Positions 1 through 6,555 of a stretch of DNA of 28,301 nt are shown here, one piece after another. The DNA comes from CAZTHL01 sp964613585 (GTDB taxonomy: Bacteria > Pseudomonadota > Alphaproteobacteria > DSM-16000 > Inquilinaceae), in the NCBI GenBank assembly GCA_964613585.1, contig CAZTHL010000049.1, positions 1-28,301 of the forward strand. Direction: 5' to 3'. The first letter of the stretch is position 1, and every line of letters begins with the position of its first letter. The position numbers and the translations under genes were made by a program. The notes under the pieces were generated by a model that did no database searches, was not told the DNA's origin, and saw only the letters and a list, made by a program, of their open reading frames with translations.

Positions 1-690
1 CGGCGCCGCGCCGCCGGGCTCGAGCGCGTCGCGCTCGGCGATCGCCTCGGCGATGCGCGGCGCGGCCGCCTCGCCCTGCACCGGCACCGGCCACAGCAGC
101 ACCCGGCGCGGGAAGCGGTCGGCCAGCCGGTGCAGGATGTCGCGGATGACGGCGCCGGTGGGGGAGGTGACCACACCGATCACCTCCGGCAGGAAGGGCA
201 GCGGGCGTTTCCGCTCCGGATCGAACAGGCCTTCCGCGGCAAGGCGCTTCCGGCGCTCCTCCAGGAGCTTGAGCAGCGCACCCTCGCCGGCAAGCGCCAT
301 GCTGTCGATGACCAACTGGTACTTGGACTGCCCGGCGAAGGTGGACAGGCGCCCGGTGCAGACGACCTCCAACCCCTCCTCGGCGCGCAAGGCGAGGCGC
401 GGCACGGTGGCGCGCCAGCAAACCCCGGCCAGCACGGCGCGGTCGTCCTTCAGCGTCAGGTAAAGATGGCCGGAGCCGTGGTACCGGGGCTGGCTGATCT
501 CGCCGCGCACACGGACATGGCCGTAGGCGTCCTCCACCGTACGCTTGAGTGCCGAAGAGATCTCGCTGACCGTGTACTCGGGCAGATTGGAGCCGGCGCC
601 GCGGCCGGGTCGTTCTCCGGCGGCCGGCTCGGCGTTCTCGGCGCGGCCGGACGGCAGGTCGAGCGTGGAGGCGGAGGGCTGCGGGCTCAA
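1..690 (-). CDS. xseA: Exodeoxyribonuclease VII large subunit, N-terminal part (cut by window edge)
   Basis: This is the large subunit of exonuclease VII, which degrades single-stranded DNA from both ends in complex with XseB. Translating the minus strand gives the family's N-terminal OB-fold signature: a motif NLPEYTVSEIS, then VRVRGEISQPRYHGSGHLYL and a TLKDDRA stretch. It continues into the start of the catalytic domain with a VIGVVTSPTGAVIRDI motif. The C-terminal half lies outside the window. No ATG or GTG is in frame between the upstream stop TAG and the OB fold. The most plausible start is therefore TTG at 690, which gives a proline- and alanine-rich leader of about 35 residues; no clear ribosome binding site precedes it. 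It is divergent from purD with about 100 bp between. Family assignment is certain; the start is an inference. Confidence 0.93.
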   Translation of the reverse strand, partial: MSPQPSASTLDLPSGRAENAEPAAGERPGRGAGSNLPEYTVSEISSALKRTVEDAYGHVRVRGEISQPRYHGSGHLYLTLKDDRAVLAGVCWRATVPRLALRAEEGLEVVCTGRLSTFAGQSKYQLVIDSMALAGEGALLKLLEERRKRLAAEGLFDPERKRPLPFLPEVIGVVTSPTGAVIRDILHRLADRFPRRVLLWPVPVQGEAAAPRIAEAIAERDALEPGGAAP

Positions 691-793
691 AGCGCCGGCA
701 TGCTACAAGGGCTTGACGCCAAGCGCAAAGGCGGTCGGGGGCGGTCGCCCAAGGCATGGGGCCGGGCAGGCGCGATTGAGGGGGAGAGGCCGG

Positions 794-2119
794 ATGAAGG
801 TGCTGGTGGTCGGCGGCGGCGGGCGGGAGCATGCGCTGTGCTGGGCGATCTCACGCTCTGCCCTCTGTGACGCGCTGATTTGCGCGCCGGGCAACGCCGG
901 CATCGCCCGGGTGGCCGAGTGTGTCGACGCGAAGGCGGACGATCTGGAGGCGCAGGTGGCGCTGGCGCGCGCGCGGGCGGTCGACCTCGTGGTGGTCGGG
1001 CCGGAGGCGCCGCTGGTGGCCGGCCTCGTCGACCGGCTGGCCGAGGTCGGCATCGCCGCCTTCGGGCCAACGGCGGCGGCGGCGGCGCTCGAGGGCTCGA
1101 AGCTGTTCATGAAGGAGATGTGCGGCCGCCACCGGATTCCCACCGCGGGGTACCGGACCTTCGGCGGAACGGACGCGGCGGTTGATCCGAACGCGATGAG
1201 CCGGCAGGCCCAGATGGCGCGGACCTATGTGGTGGAGCACGGCGTTCCCGTGGTGATCAAGGCCGATGGGCTGGCCGCCGGCAAGGGTGTCACCGTGGCC
1301 ACGACGGTTGAGGAGGCTGAGCGCGCCATCGACGAGGCGCTGATCGACCGCCGCTTCGGCGCGGCCGGCGACTCGGTGCTGGTGGAGGAGCGCCTCACGG
1401 GCACCGAGCTCAGCTTCTTCGCGCTGGTCGACGGGGAGGCGGCGCGGCCCTTCGGCACAGCCAAGGATTTCAAGCGCGCCTTCGACGGCGATCGCGGCCC
1501 GAACACGGGCGGCATGGGCGCGGTCTCGCCGCATCCCCTGGCGACGCCGGAGCTCGAGGCGCGGGTGATGCGCGAGATCGTCGAGCCGCTGGTCAGGGGC
1601 ATGGCGGCGGAGGGCCGGCCTTATCGCGGGGTCCTGTACGCCGGACTGATGCTGACCGACGACGGCCCGAAGCTGCTCGAGATCAATGTCCGCTTCGGCG
1701 ACCCGGAGTGCCAGGCCCTGGTGGTGCGGCTGGACTCCGACCTGCTGGCCGTGCTGGCGGCGGCGAGCGGCCGAGGCGACGCGGGAACCGGCAAGGGCGG
1801 GAGCGCGCTCGCCGAAATGGATGTGCGGTGGCGGGACGCGGTGGCCGTCTGCGTGGTCATGGCCAATCGCGGGTATCCGGGAGAGCATGCCAGGGGCGGT
1901 ACGATCGAGGGCCTTGACGAAGCAGAGGCCCTGGAGAACGTCGCGGTCTTCCATGCCGGGACGATCTCCGGCGCCGACGGGGCCACGCGTGCCACGGGCG
2001 GCCGGGTCCTCAACGGTGTCGGCAGCGGCTCTTGCACCGCCGCGGCGCGGGCGGGCGCCTACGCCGCCGTCCACCGGATCCGCTGGGCCGACGCTGTCTG
2101 GCGCGAGGATATTTCATGA
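794..2119 (+). CDS. purD: Phosphoribosylamine--glycine ligase (GAR synthetase)
   Basis: This is cytosolic GAR synthetase of de novo purine synthesis, joining 5-phosphoribosylamine to glycine with ATP. The protein is 441 residues, normal for the family. It opens with MKVLVVGGGGREHALCWAIS, the N-terminal PurD signature. VVVGPEAPLVAGLVD and FGPTAAAAALEGSK follow, then the ATP-grasp core with VIKADGLAAGKGV, the GPNTGGMGA motif and the metal-binding LLEINVRFGDPECQ. The reading frame is open further upstream, but homology begins at ATG 794, and a purine-rich GGGGGAGAGG lies just before it, so this start is favoured. The extreme C-terminus is less typical of the family than the rest but still aligns. 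It is transcribed divergently from xseA. Confidence 0.97.
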   Translation: MKVLVVGGGGREHALCWAISRSALCDALICAPGNAGIARVAECVDAKADDLEAQVALARARAVDLVVVGPEAPLVAGLVDRLAEVGIAAFGPTAAAAALEGSKLFMKEMCGRHRIPTAGYRTFGGTDAAVDPNAMSRQAQMARTYVVEHGVPVVIKADGLAAGKGVTVATTVEEAERAIDEALIDRRFGAAGDSVLVEERLTGTELSFFALVDGEAARPFGTAKDFKRAFDGDRGPNTGGMGAVSPHPLATPELEARVMREIVEPLVRGMAAEGRPYRGVLYAGLMLTDDGPKLLEINVRFGDPECQALVVRLDSDLLAVLAAASGRGDAGTGKGGSALAEMDVRWRDAVAVCVVMANRGYPGEHARGGTIEGLDEAEALENVAVFHAGTISGADGATRATGGRVLNGVGSGSCTAAARAGAYAAVHRIRWADAVWREDIS

Positions 2120-2310
2120 TGGGCTGAAGCGCCATGAGCCGCAATCCCATGGCCAAGGAGGCGTCGATCCTGGCGACGCCATCACCGGGCCTTGCGCCGT
2201 CGCGGTCCCATGGTGGCATGAGGGGCAACGCCTCGGGGGTCGATCCGGGAACCGTGCCGCCAAGCCTTGAAGACCTTGCCCTCTCTGCGACGTCAGGCCG
2301 GCTGAATACC

Positions 2311-2472
2311 ATGGACGTTCCGCTCGACGCTCTGGCCGTGGCGCGCCGCCGGGAGGAGGCCGGGGTCAACACCCGTCGGGCCCAGGAGACCCCGGCCGTC
2401 TTCGCCGAGGCGATGGCGGCGGGTGTCGCGACCAGCGAGGATCTGAGGGAGCTTCGCCGGGGCACCGGAGCC
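2311..2472 (+). pseudogene. Probable remnant of a DUF1640-like coiled-coil protein gene
   Basis: The plus frame starting at ATG 2311 reads a segment resembling the N-terminal half of bacterial DUF1640 proteins. It has an LDALAVARRREEAGV stretch, then QETPAVFAEAMAAGVATSED and LRELRR. The family normally runs through a VATKxDLxELR-like motif into a longer coiled coil and a C-terminal membrane helix. Here similarity stops soon after the LRELRR segment, and no membrane helix was found in any frame. The open frame technically runs on to the NDUFA12-like gene, but it crosses a minus-strand terminator and looks non-coding. No good ribosome binding site precedes it. The family link is by eye and weak; a chance resemblance is possible. 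Confidence 0.35.
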
Positions 2473-2571
2473 GTGCCGGCTTTGCCGAGGCGCAGCAGCG
2501 CGGCCGCCCGTGTCCGTCGGCGCGTCCATTGCTTCGGCCTGTTGGCCCTGGAAGAGGCGACCTGTCGGCCG

Positions 2572-2603
2572 CAAAAGAAAGAAGGGGGCGCTGGGCCCCC
2601 TTC
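2572..2603 (-). terminator. Rho-independent terminator for a minus-strand transcript
   Basis: Arms GAAGGGGGC (2581-2589) and GCCCCCTTC (2595-2603) form a perfect 9-bp stem with a five-base loop. Read on the minus strand, the stem is followed by the T-rich tail TTTCTTTTG. On the plus strand no T-run follows, so termination is directional. It lies about 50 bp downstream of the 26-codon ORF at 2656-2736. Confidence 0.75.
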
Positions 2604-2655
2604 CCGTGAGACCGGCGCGTGCCGACCCCGGATGCCTGTTCAGCCCTCCGGCGGG

Positions 2656-2736
2656 TCAGGGCCGCGTCAGAGGCTGCTCCAACGTGCCCAGGACCTCACG
2701 AAGATCGGCGCGCTGCCGAAAGGTCTCACTCGACAT
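2656..2736 (-). CDS. Small ORF of 26 residues with near-perfect Shine-Dalgarno
   Basis: The minus strand has ATG at 2736 preceded by AAAGGAGGTGATCC, which is complementary to essentially the whole anti-Shine-Dalgarno tail of 16S rRNA. That is far stronger than at any other gene here. The ORF encodes 26 residues beginning MSSETFRQRADLREV and ending QPLTRP, charged and without a membrane segment. A rho-independent terminator follows about 50 bp downstream, so start, stop and terminator form a self-contained small transcription unit. I do not recognise the protein. It could be a true small protein or a translated leader. The ribosome-binding evidence is strong and the function unknown. No clear promoter was seen upstream. 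Confidence 0.6.
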   Translation of the reverse strand: MSSETFRQRADLREVLGTLEQPLTRP

Positions 2737-2854
2737 TGGATCACCTCCTTTCCGTTGTTGCATGGCAAGCGAACCGTGGCACAGCCAATGGCCCGTGGCA
2801 ACCCGGTCCACCATGGGAACCGCAACGCCGCGCTCGCCACCGCGCCGGTCCGCG

Positions 2855-2891
2855 TGGCGGCACTCCACTCCATCCGCTTGGCGGCACTCCA
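2855..2891. repeat. Two-copy direct repeat upstream of the small minus-strand ORF
   Basis: The 13-mer TGGCGGCACTCCA occurs at 2855-2867 and again at 2879-2891, spaced 24 bp start to start. It lies about 120 bp upstream of the 26-codon ORF on the minus strand. It could be a paired regulator-binding site or a small tandem duplication; nothing else supports either reading. Confidence 0.5.
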
Positions 2892-3033
2892 AAGGTCGAG
2901 CCGTCGGCCCCACTGGCGCATCCGGCGAGCCCGCCGGGAGAGCGGCGACGACCCGGTGCGGGGGCGGGGCTGGACGGGGGACAGGGCCGGTGCCATAGTC
3001 CGCCCGCTCGTCTGTCAGCGCTGCGGAGCGGCA

Positions 3034-3420
3034 ATGGGTTTCGATTTTTACGAGTGGAGTATGCGCGCCTTCCTCAAATGGAAGACCCGGCGGCGGGGCG
3101 AGGAGGTCGGCACCGACACGGCCGGCAACCGCTACTACAGGGAGCGCAATCCGTCCAAGGGGCAGACCGCTCGACGCTGGGTCGTGTTCAATGGCGGGGA
3201 GAGCGAGGCCAGCCGCGTGCCGCCGGAATGGCACGGCTGGCTGCACTACCAGACCGACGTGGTGCCGACCGGCAAGACACCCTATCAGCAGCCGTGGCAG
3301 AAGCCGCACGTGCCGAATCTGACCGGCACCGCCCAGGCCTACAAGCCGCCGGGATCGGTCGAGCGCGGCGGCCAGCGGTCCCGGGCCACCGGCGACTACG
3401 AGCCCTGGGTGCCGTCGTGA
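3034..3420 (+). CDS. NDUFA12-family NADH:ubiquinone oxidoreductase accessory subunit
   Basis: This encodes a 128-residue bacterial homologue of the mitochondrial Complex I accessory subunit NDUFA12 (B17.2), a supernumerary subunit at the junction of the peripheral and membrane arms. Diagnostic features are the GTDTAGNRYY motif, RRWVVFNG, and the conserved PPEWHGWLHY segment, followed by a proline-rich tail with KPHVPNLTGTAQAY. The start at ATG 3034 matches where homology begins; the frame is open upstream only because of the GC bias. It is followed by mlaD and a DUF2155 gene, an order common in alphaproteobacteria. The main Complex I operon is not in this window. Confidence 0.93.
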   Translation: MGFDFYEWSMRAFLKWKTRRRGEEVGTDTAGNRYYRERNPSKGQTARRWVVFNGGESEASRVPPEWHGWLHYQTDVVPTGKTPYQQPWQKPHVPNLTGTAQAYKPPGSVERGGQRSRATGDYEPWVPS

Positions 3421-3484
3421 GCCGTCGCGGCGGCCCGGCCGCCGGCGCATCGGGAATTGCGGCCGGGCGACAGGAGGATCCCTC

Positions 3485-4018
3485 GTGAACCGTCATATCC
3501 TCGAGACGCTCATGGGGGCCGTCGTCCTCGTGGTCGCGGTCACCTTCATGATCTTCGCCTATGCCAGCGCCGACCTGCAGCGTGTGGACGGCTACCCCGT
3601 GATGGCGCGCTTCGACCGCATCGACGGGCTCGATCGCGGCGCCGACGTGCGCATCAGCGGCGTCAAGGTTGGCACCGTGGTCGGCCAGGAGCTCGACGAG
3701 GAGACCTACCTGGCCGAGATCACCATGAGCATCCGCTCCTCGGTCGAGTTGCCGACGGACACCGCGGCGGTGATCGCCAGCGAGAGCCTGCTCGGCGGCA
3801 AGTACGTCTCGCTGCAGCCGGGCGGCGCCGCGGAGATGCTGGAGCCGGGTGGTCTGATCGAGTTCACGCAGTCTCCGCTCGACTTCGAGCGGCTGGTCGG
3901 CCAGCTGATATACGGCCTCCAAGGCGACGGCGGCGACGGCGGCGGTGATGGTGGCGGAGCCGGCGCGACGCCGGGCCTGGGCGGCGGTCCGGGAGGCGGC
4001 GCCGGCGGCGGCTTGTGA
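3485..4018 (+). CDS. mlaD: MlaD-type MCE-domain lipid transport protein
   Basis: This is the periplasmic substrate-binding component of the Mla ABC system, which moves phospholipids between inner and outer membranes. The 177-residue protein has one N-terminal membrane helix (about residues 9-29) preceded by the MlaD-typical MNRHILETLMGA. An MCE domain follows (about 38-115), containing FDRIDGLDRGADVRISGVKV and ASESLLGGKYVSL. After the domain the C-terminal tail (about 145-177) is almost pure Gly with Asp and Ala, which is longer and more repetitive than usual. The start is GTG 3485, with AGGAGG about 8 bases upstream. Other mla genes (E, F, B, C) are not adjacent. Family assignment is strong. 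Confidence 0.95.
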   Translation: MNRHILETLMGAVVLVVAVTFMIFAYASADLQRVDGYPVMARFDRIDGLDRGADVRISGVKVGTVVGQELDEETYLAEITMSIRSSVELPTDTAAVIASESLLGGKYVSLQPGGAAEMLEPGGLIEFTQSPLDFERLVGQLIYGLQGDGGDGGGDGGGAGATPGLGGGPGGGAGGGL

Positions 4019-4145
4019 GCTCATCGTCAGGAAGCGGACGAGCAGCGTGAGGAGGAGCGGGCGCGATTCTTGGTCGGAGCGGCGCGACACGGGCCGGCCC
4101 GGGCGCAGCGCGGGGCGACCCAATGCGTCCCTTTTGCGTGTATCC

Positions 4146-4220
4146 ATGATCAGTTTCTCGCTGATCAGTGTCACGCTGATCAGTGTCACGCTGATCAGTG
4201 TCGCGCTGATCGGTCTCGGG
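4146..4220 (+). repeat. Five tandem 15-bp units inside the DUF2155 signal peptide
   Basis: Units begin at 4146, 4161, 4176, 4191 and 4206. Units two and three are identical (CTGATCAGTGTCACG), the fourth differs by one base, and the first and fifth are diverged. Unit length is a multiple of three, so gain or loss of a unit keeps the frame but changes the length of the hydrophobic core by five residues. Confidence 0.9.
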
Positions 4221-4658
4221 GTCCGGCCGGCGCTGGCGGTCAGGGCCGACCTGGATCGGCCGTTCGCGCTGCTGCAGGGGCTCGACAAGATCACCGCCCG
4301 GGTCTCGCCGCTCGAGGTGGTGGTCGGCGAATGGACCGAGTTCGGCACGCTGGACATCCTGGTGCAGGCCTGCCGGACGACCCCGCCCGAGGAGACCCCG
4401 GAGGATGCCGCCTTCCTCGAGATCATCAACAATCCGCCGGGCGAGGCGCCGACGGCTGTGTTCACCGGCTGGATGTTCTCCTCCTCCCCGGCGGTTTCGG
4501 CGCTCGACCATCCGGTTTTCGATGTCTGGCTGGTCGACTGCGTGGAGGAGCCGCCGCGCCCGCCCGAGGATATGGGCGTGGACGAGCGCCGCGACCTGTT
4601 CGAGCTCGACCTGCGCCCGCCGCGCCCGCCCGAAGGCCGCGCGCCGGCCGTGCCGTGA
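4146..4658 (+). CDS. DUF2155 domain-containing exported protein with repeat-built signal peptide
   Basis: This 170-residue protein belongs to the DUF2155 family, widespread in alphaproteobacteria and of unknown function. The diagnostic core runs from ITARVSPLEVVVGEW through LDILVQACRTTPPEE to FTGWMFSSSPAVSALDHPVF and VWLVDC, with the two conserved cysteines. The signal peptide is unusual: starting exactly at ATG 4146 it consists of five consecutive five-residue units (MISFS, LISVT, LISVT, LISVA, LIGLG), encoded by 15-bp DNA repeats and ending before ALA. Genes of this family usually sit after mlaD, as here. The protein is presumably periplasmic. The C-terminus is proline- and arginine-rich. 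Confidence 0.93.
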   Translation: MISFSLISVTLISVTLISVALIGLGVRPALAVRADLDRPFALLQGLDKITARVSPLEVVVGEWTEFGTLDILVQACRTTPPEETPEDAAFLEIINNPPGEAPTAVFTGWMFSSSPAVSALDHPVFDVWLVDCVEEPPRPPEDMGVDERRDLFELDLRPPRPPEGRAPAVP

Positions 4659-5364
4659 GCGGCGGCCGACCCCGACCAAGGGGGCACGTTCGGCCTCGCG
4701 GCTTTTGACAAATCGATCCTTCCGGCCAAGGGCCTCGAGGTCGGCGGCGCGCTCATTTTGCAGACGCCGCGGGGCCGGCCGTCCGACCGCGTGGACCGCC
4801 GCCTCCTGCTCGTCGGCGCGTCTTTGCTGACCGCGGTGGTCGCCTCGCAGCGGGCCTTGACCTCGCCGCCGCGCTCACAGGCTGTGCGGCGTTGGGCCTT
4901 CTCCGACGGCTCCGGGTGCGGCCGTGAGGAAAGCCGACAAGGAAAGCTTCATCGCCGTGCCACAGATCGCGCATACCGCCCTGCCGGTGCACGAAGGCTC
5001 CGGATTTGGCAAAGGGGAACAAGCATGCCATTCAAGGCAGCGCCCCGGACTAGGTTGGACACGGGCCGGCGGCCAGGCGGAGCCGCCGGCTTGGCCGCCG
5101 TGACGCAGCCTTCACCCCGAATCTTGTTCCCCTTGGGATCTCCACCGCCTCGTCGCCGGCCGATCGCATGGACACAAGTCCACCGTACACCGCGCTGTCG
5201 CCTGCCAGGGCCGCCGCCACGCTGCGGGGAGCAGCCGACCGCGTCCTATCGACCCCCGCCGCCCGAGGCGTTCAAAGGCCGGCTCCCGCGCGGGCCCCGC
5301 GGCCCGGCGAAGCGCCCCGGCGGCCGTGCTTGACAGGGATCCTTGGCCGCGCCACCCAGATGGC
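4659..5364. other. Gene-free stretch of about 700 bp
   Basis: No reading frame here resembles a known family and none has a convincing ribosome binding site. The plus frame directly after the DUF2155 stop reads a short protein-like segment (AFDKSILPAKGLEVGGALIL) that I cannot place; it could be decayed coding sequence. Many alphaproteobacteria carry aat (leucyl/phenylalanyl-tRNA--protein transferase) at this point after the DUF2155 gene, but no aat motif was found. A TTGACA hexamer at 5330-5335 could be the -35 box for the M23 peptidase, though no matching -10 box is evident. Confidence 0.5.
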
Positions 5365-6387
5365 ATGCGCCCGTTGGTTCTGACGCCCACCCAGCCTTGC
5401 CGGCTTGGTTCGGCTCTGCTGCTCGGCCTGCTGCTTGCTGCCGGACCCGCGGCGGCCGCGGCGCCGGAGCTCGGGCTGCCGGTCGACTGCGCGATCGGCG
5501 AGGTCTGCTTCGTCCAAAATTATTTCGACCACGACCCGGGGACCGGCCGACGCGATCACGCCTGCGGCCGGCTCAGCTATGACGGCCACACCGGCACCGA
5601 TATCCGCACCCGCGATCTGGTGGCCATGGAGGAGGGCGTGCCGGTGCTGGCCGCGGCGCCGGGGGTGGTCAAGGCGACCCGCGACGGCATGCCGGACATC
5701 AGCCTCCGCGTCTCGGGCGCCGCCATCGAGGGTCGGGAGGCCGGCAACGGCGTTGTCATCGACCATGGCGACGGCTGGGAGACCCAGTACAGCCATCTGC
5801 GCCTGGGTAGCGTGGCGGTCGAGCCGGGCCAGACGGTGGCCGCGGGCGACCGGCTTGGGCTGATCGGCCTGTCGGGGCGGACCGAGTTTCCCCATGTCGA
5901 GCTCAGCGTGCGGCACCGCGGCCAGCCCGTCGATCCCTTTGTCGGCCGCGGCGTCACGGCGGCGTGCGATGGGCCGCGCGCCCCGCTGTGGAGCGGGGCG
6001 GCGCTGGCCGAGCTGACCTACGACCCGACCGGGGTGCTGATCGCCGGCTTCGCCACCGGCCGGCCGGACAAGGTCAAGGCGCGCCGGGGCGAATACCGCG
6101 ACGTCCGCTTCGGATCGGAGGCCCGGGCGCTCGTGTTCTGGGTCGACCTGTTCGGCGTTCAGGCGGGTGACCGACAGGTGTTCCGCCTGCTGGGCCCGGA
6201 CGGGCGGCCGATTCACGGCACCGAAAGCATGATCGAGGCCAGCAATGTTAGCTGGTTCGCCTTCTCCGGGCGGCGAGCCCCGGCGGGAGGCTGGCCGGCC
6301 GGCACCTACACCGGCGAGTTCCGCCTGTTCCGCGATGGCGCGACGATCGCCTCGGCGACCCGAACCCTGCGCCCTGCCGCGCCGTGA
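5365..6387 (+). CDS. M23 (LytM) family metallopeptidase, exported
   Basis: This is a 340-residue secreted protein with a peptidoglycan-hydrolase-type M23 domain. Residues 1-34 form a signal peptide ending in an Ala-rich cleavage region. The M23 domain contains the first zinc motif HTGTD (H75, D79), the YSHL motif (H144) and the region of the third motif. That third motif reads FPHVELSVR (H177-V-E179) where the family has HxH, so the second His, normally a zinc ligand, is Glu. A C-terminal beta-rich region of about 130 residues follows, as in alphaproteobacterial homologues. The start is ATG 5365, chosen because the signal peptide follows directly. It may be a cell wall endopeptidase, or a degenerate regulator if the Glu abolishes metal binding. 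Confidence 0.9.
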   Translation: MRPLVLTPTQPCRLGSALLLGLLLAAGPAAAAAPELGLPVDCAIGEVCFVQNYFDHDPGTGRRDHACGRLSYDGHTGTDIRTRDLVAMEEGVPVLAAAPGVVKATRDGMPDISLRVSGAAIEGREAGNGVVIDHGDGWETQYSHLRLGSVAVEPGQTVAAGDRLGLIGLSGRTEFPHVELSVRHRGQPVDPFVGRGVTAACDGPRAPLWSGAALAELTYDPTGVLIAGFATGRPDKVKARRGEYRDVRFGSEARALVFWVDLFGVQAGDRQVFRLLGPDGRPIHGTESMIEASNVSWFAFSGRRAPAGGWPAGTYTGEFRLFRDGATIASATRTLRPAAP

Positions 6388-6409
6388 CCTGAAGCGTTTG
6401 CGGGTTGGG

Positions 6410-6490
6410 TGGCATCGCCGGCCCGCTCCCCGCCCGGCCACCCAACGACAGCATGCTCAGGCTGGCCGGGCGGGGGAGCGGGCCGGTGCC
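6410..6490. repeat. Dispersed intergenic palindrome, copy 1
   Basis: A long imperfect hairpin lies between the M23 peptidase gene and sppA. The left arm (6418-6440, starting CCGGCCCGCTCCCC) pairs with the right arm (6463-6486, ending GGGGGAGCGGGCCGG) with one bulged base; the loop contains CGACAGCATGCTCAGG. The same element, inverted, recurs at 11602-11669, so this is a repeat family and not a one-off terminator. Neither side has a T-run. Confidence 0.85.
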
Positions 6491-6555
6491 GATTCCGCAT
6501 CGCTCGGAAACGCTCTAGCTTCCTTGAGGTGGCGACAGCAAAGAGAGGACAGGTG

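Noticed and set aside
545..793. Upstream extension of the purD frame
   Set aside because: It runs through the xseA coding region on the other strand and lacks PurD homology; the family N-terminus and a ribosome binding site sit at 794.
2736..2752. Resemblance of GGATCACCTCC on the plus strand to the 3' end of 16S rRNA
   Set aside because: No rRNA sequence precedes it; it is the complement of a strong Shine-Dalgarno on the minus strand.
2134..3033. Long plus-strand frame fused to the NDUFA12-like gene
   Set aside because: It crosses a minus-strand terminator and a small minus-strand gene, with no homology beyond a short DUF1640-like stretch; the open frame is explained by high GC.
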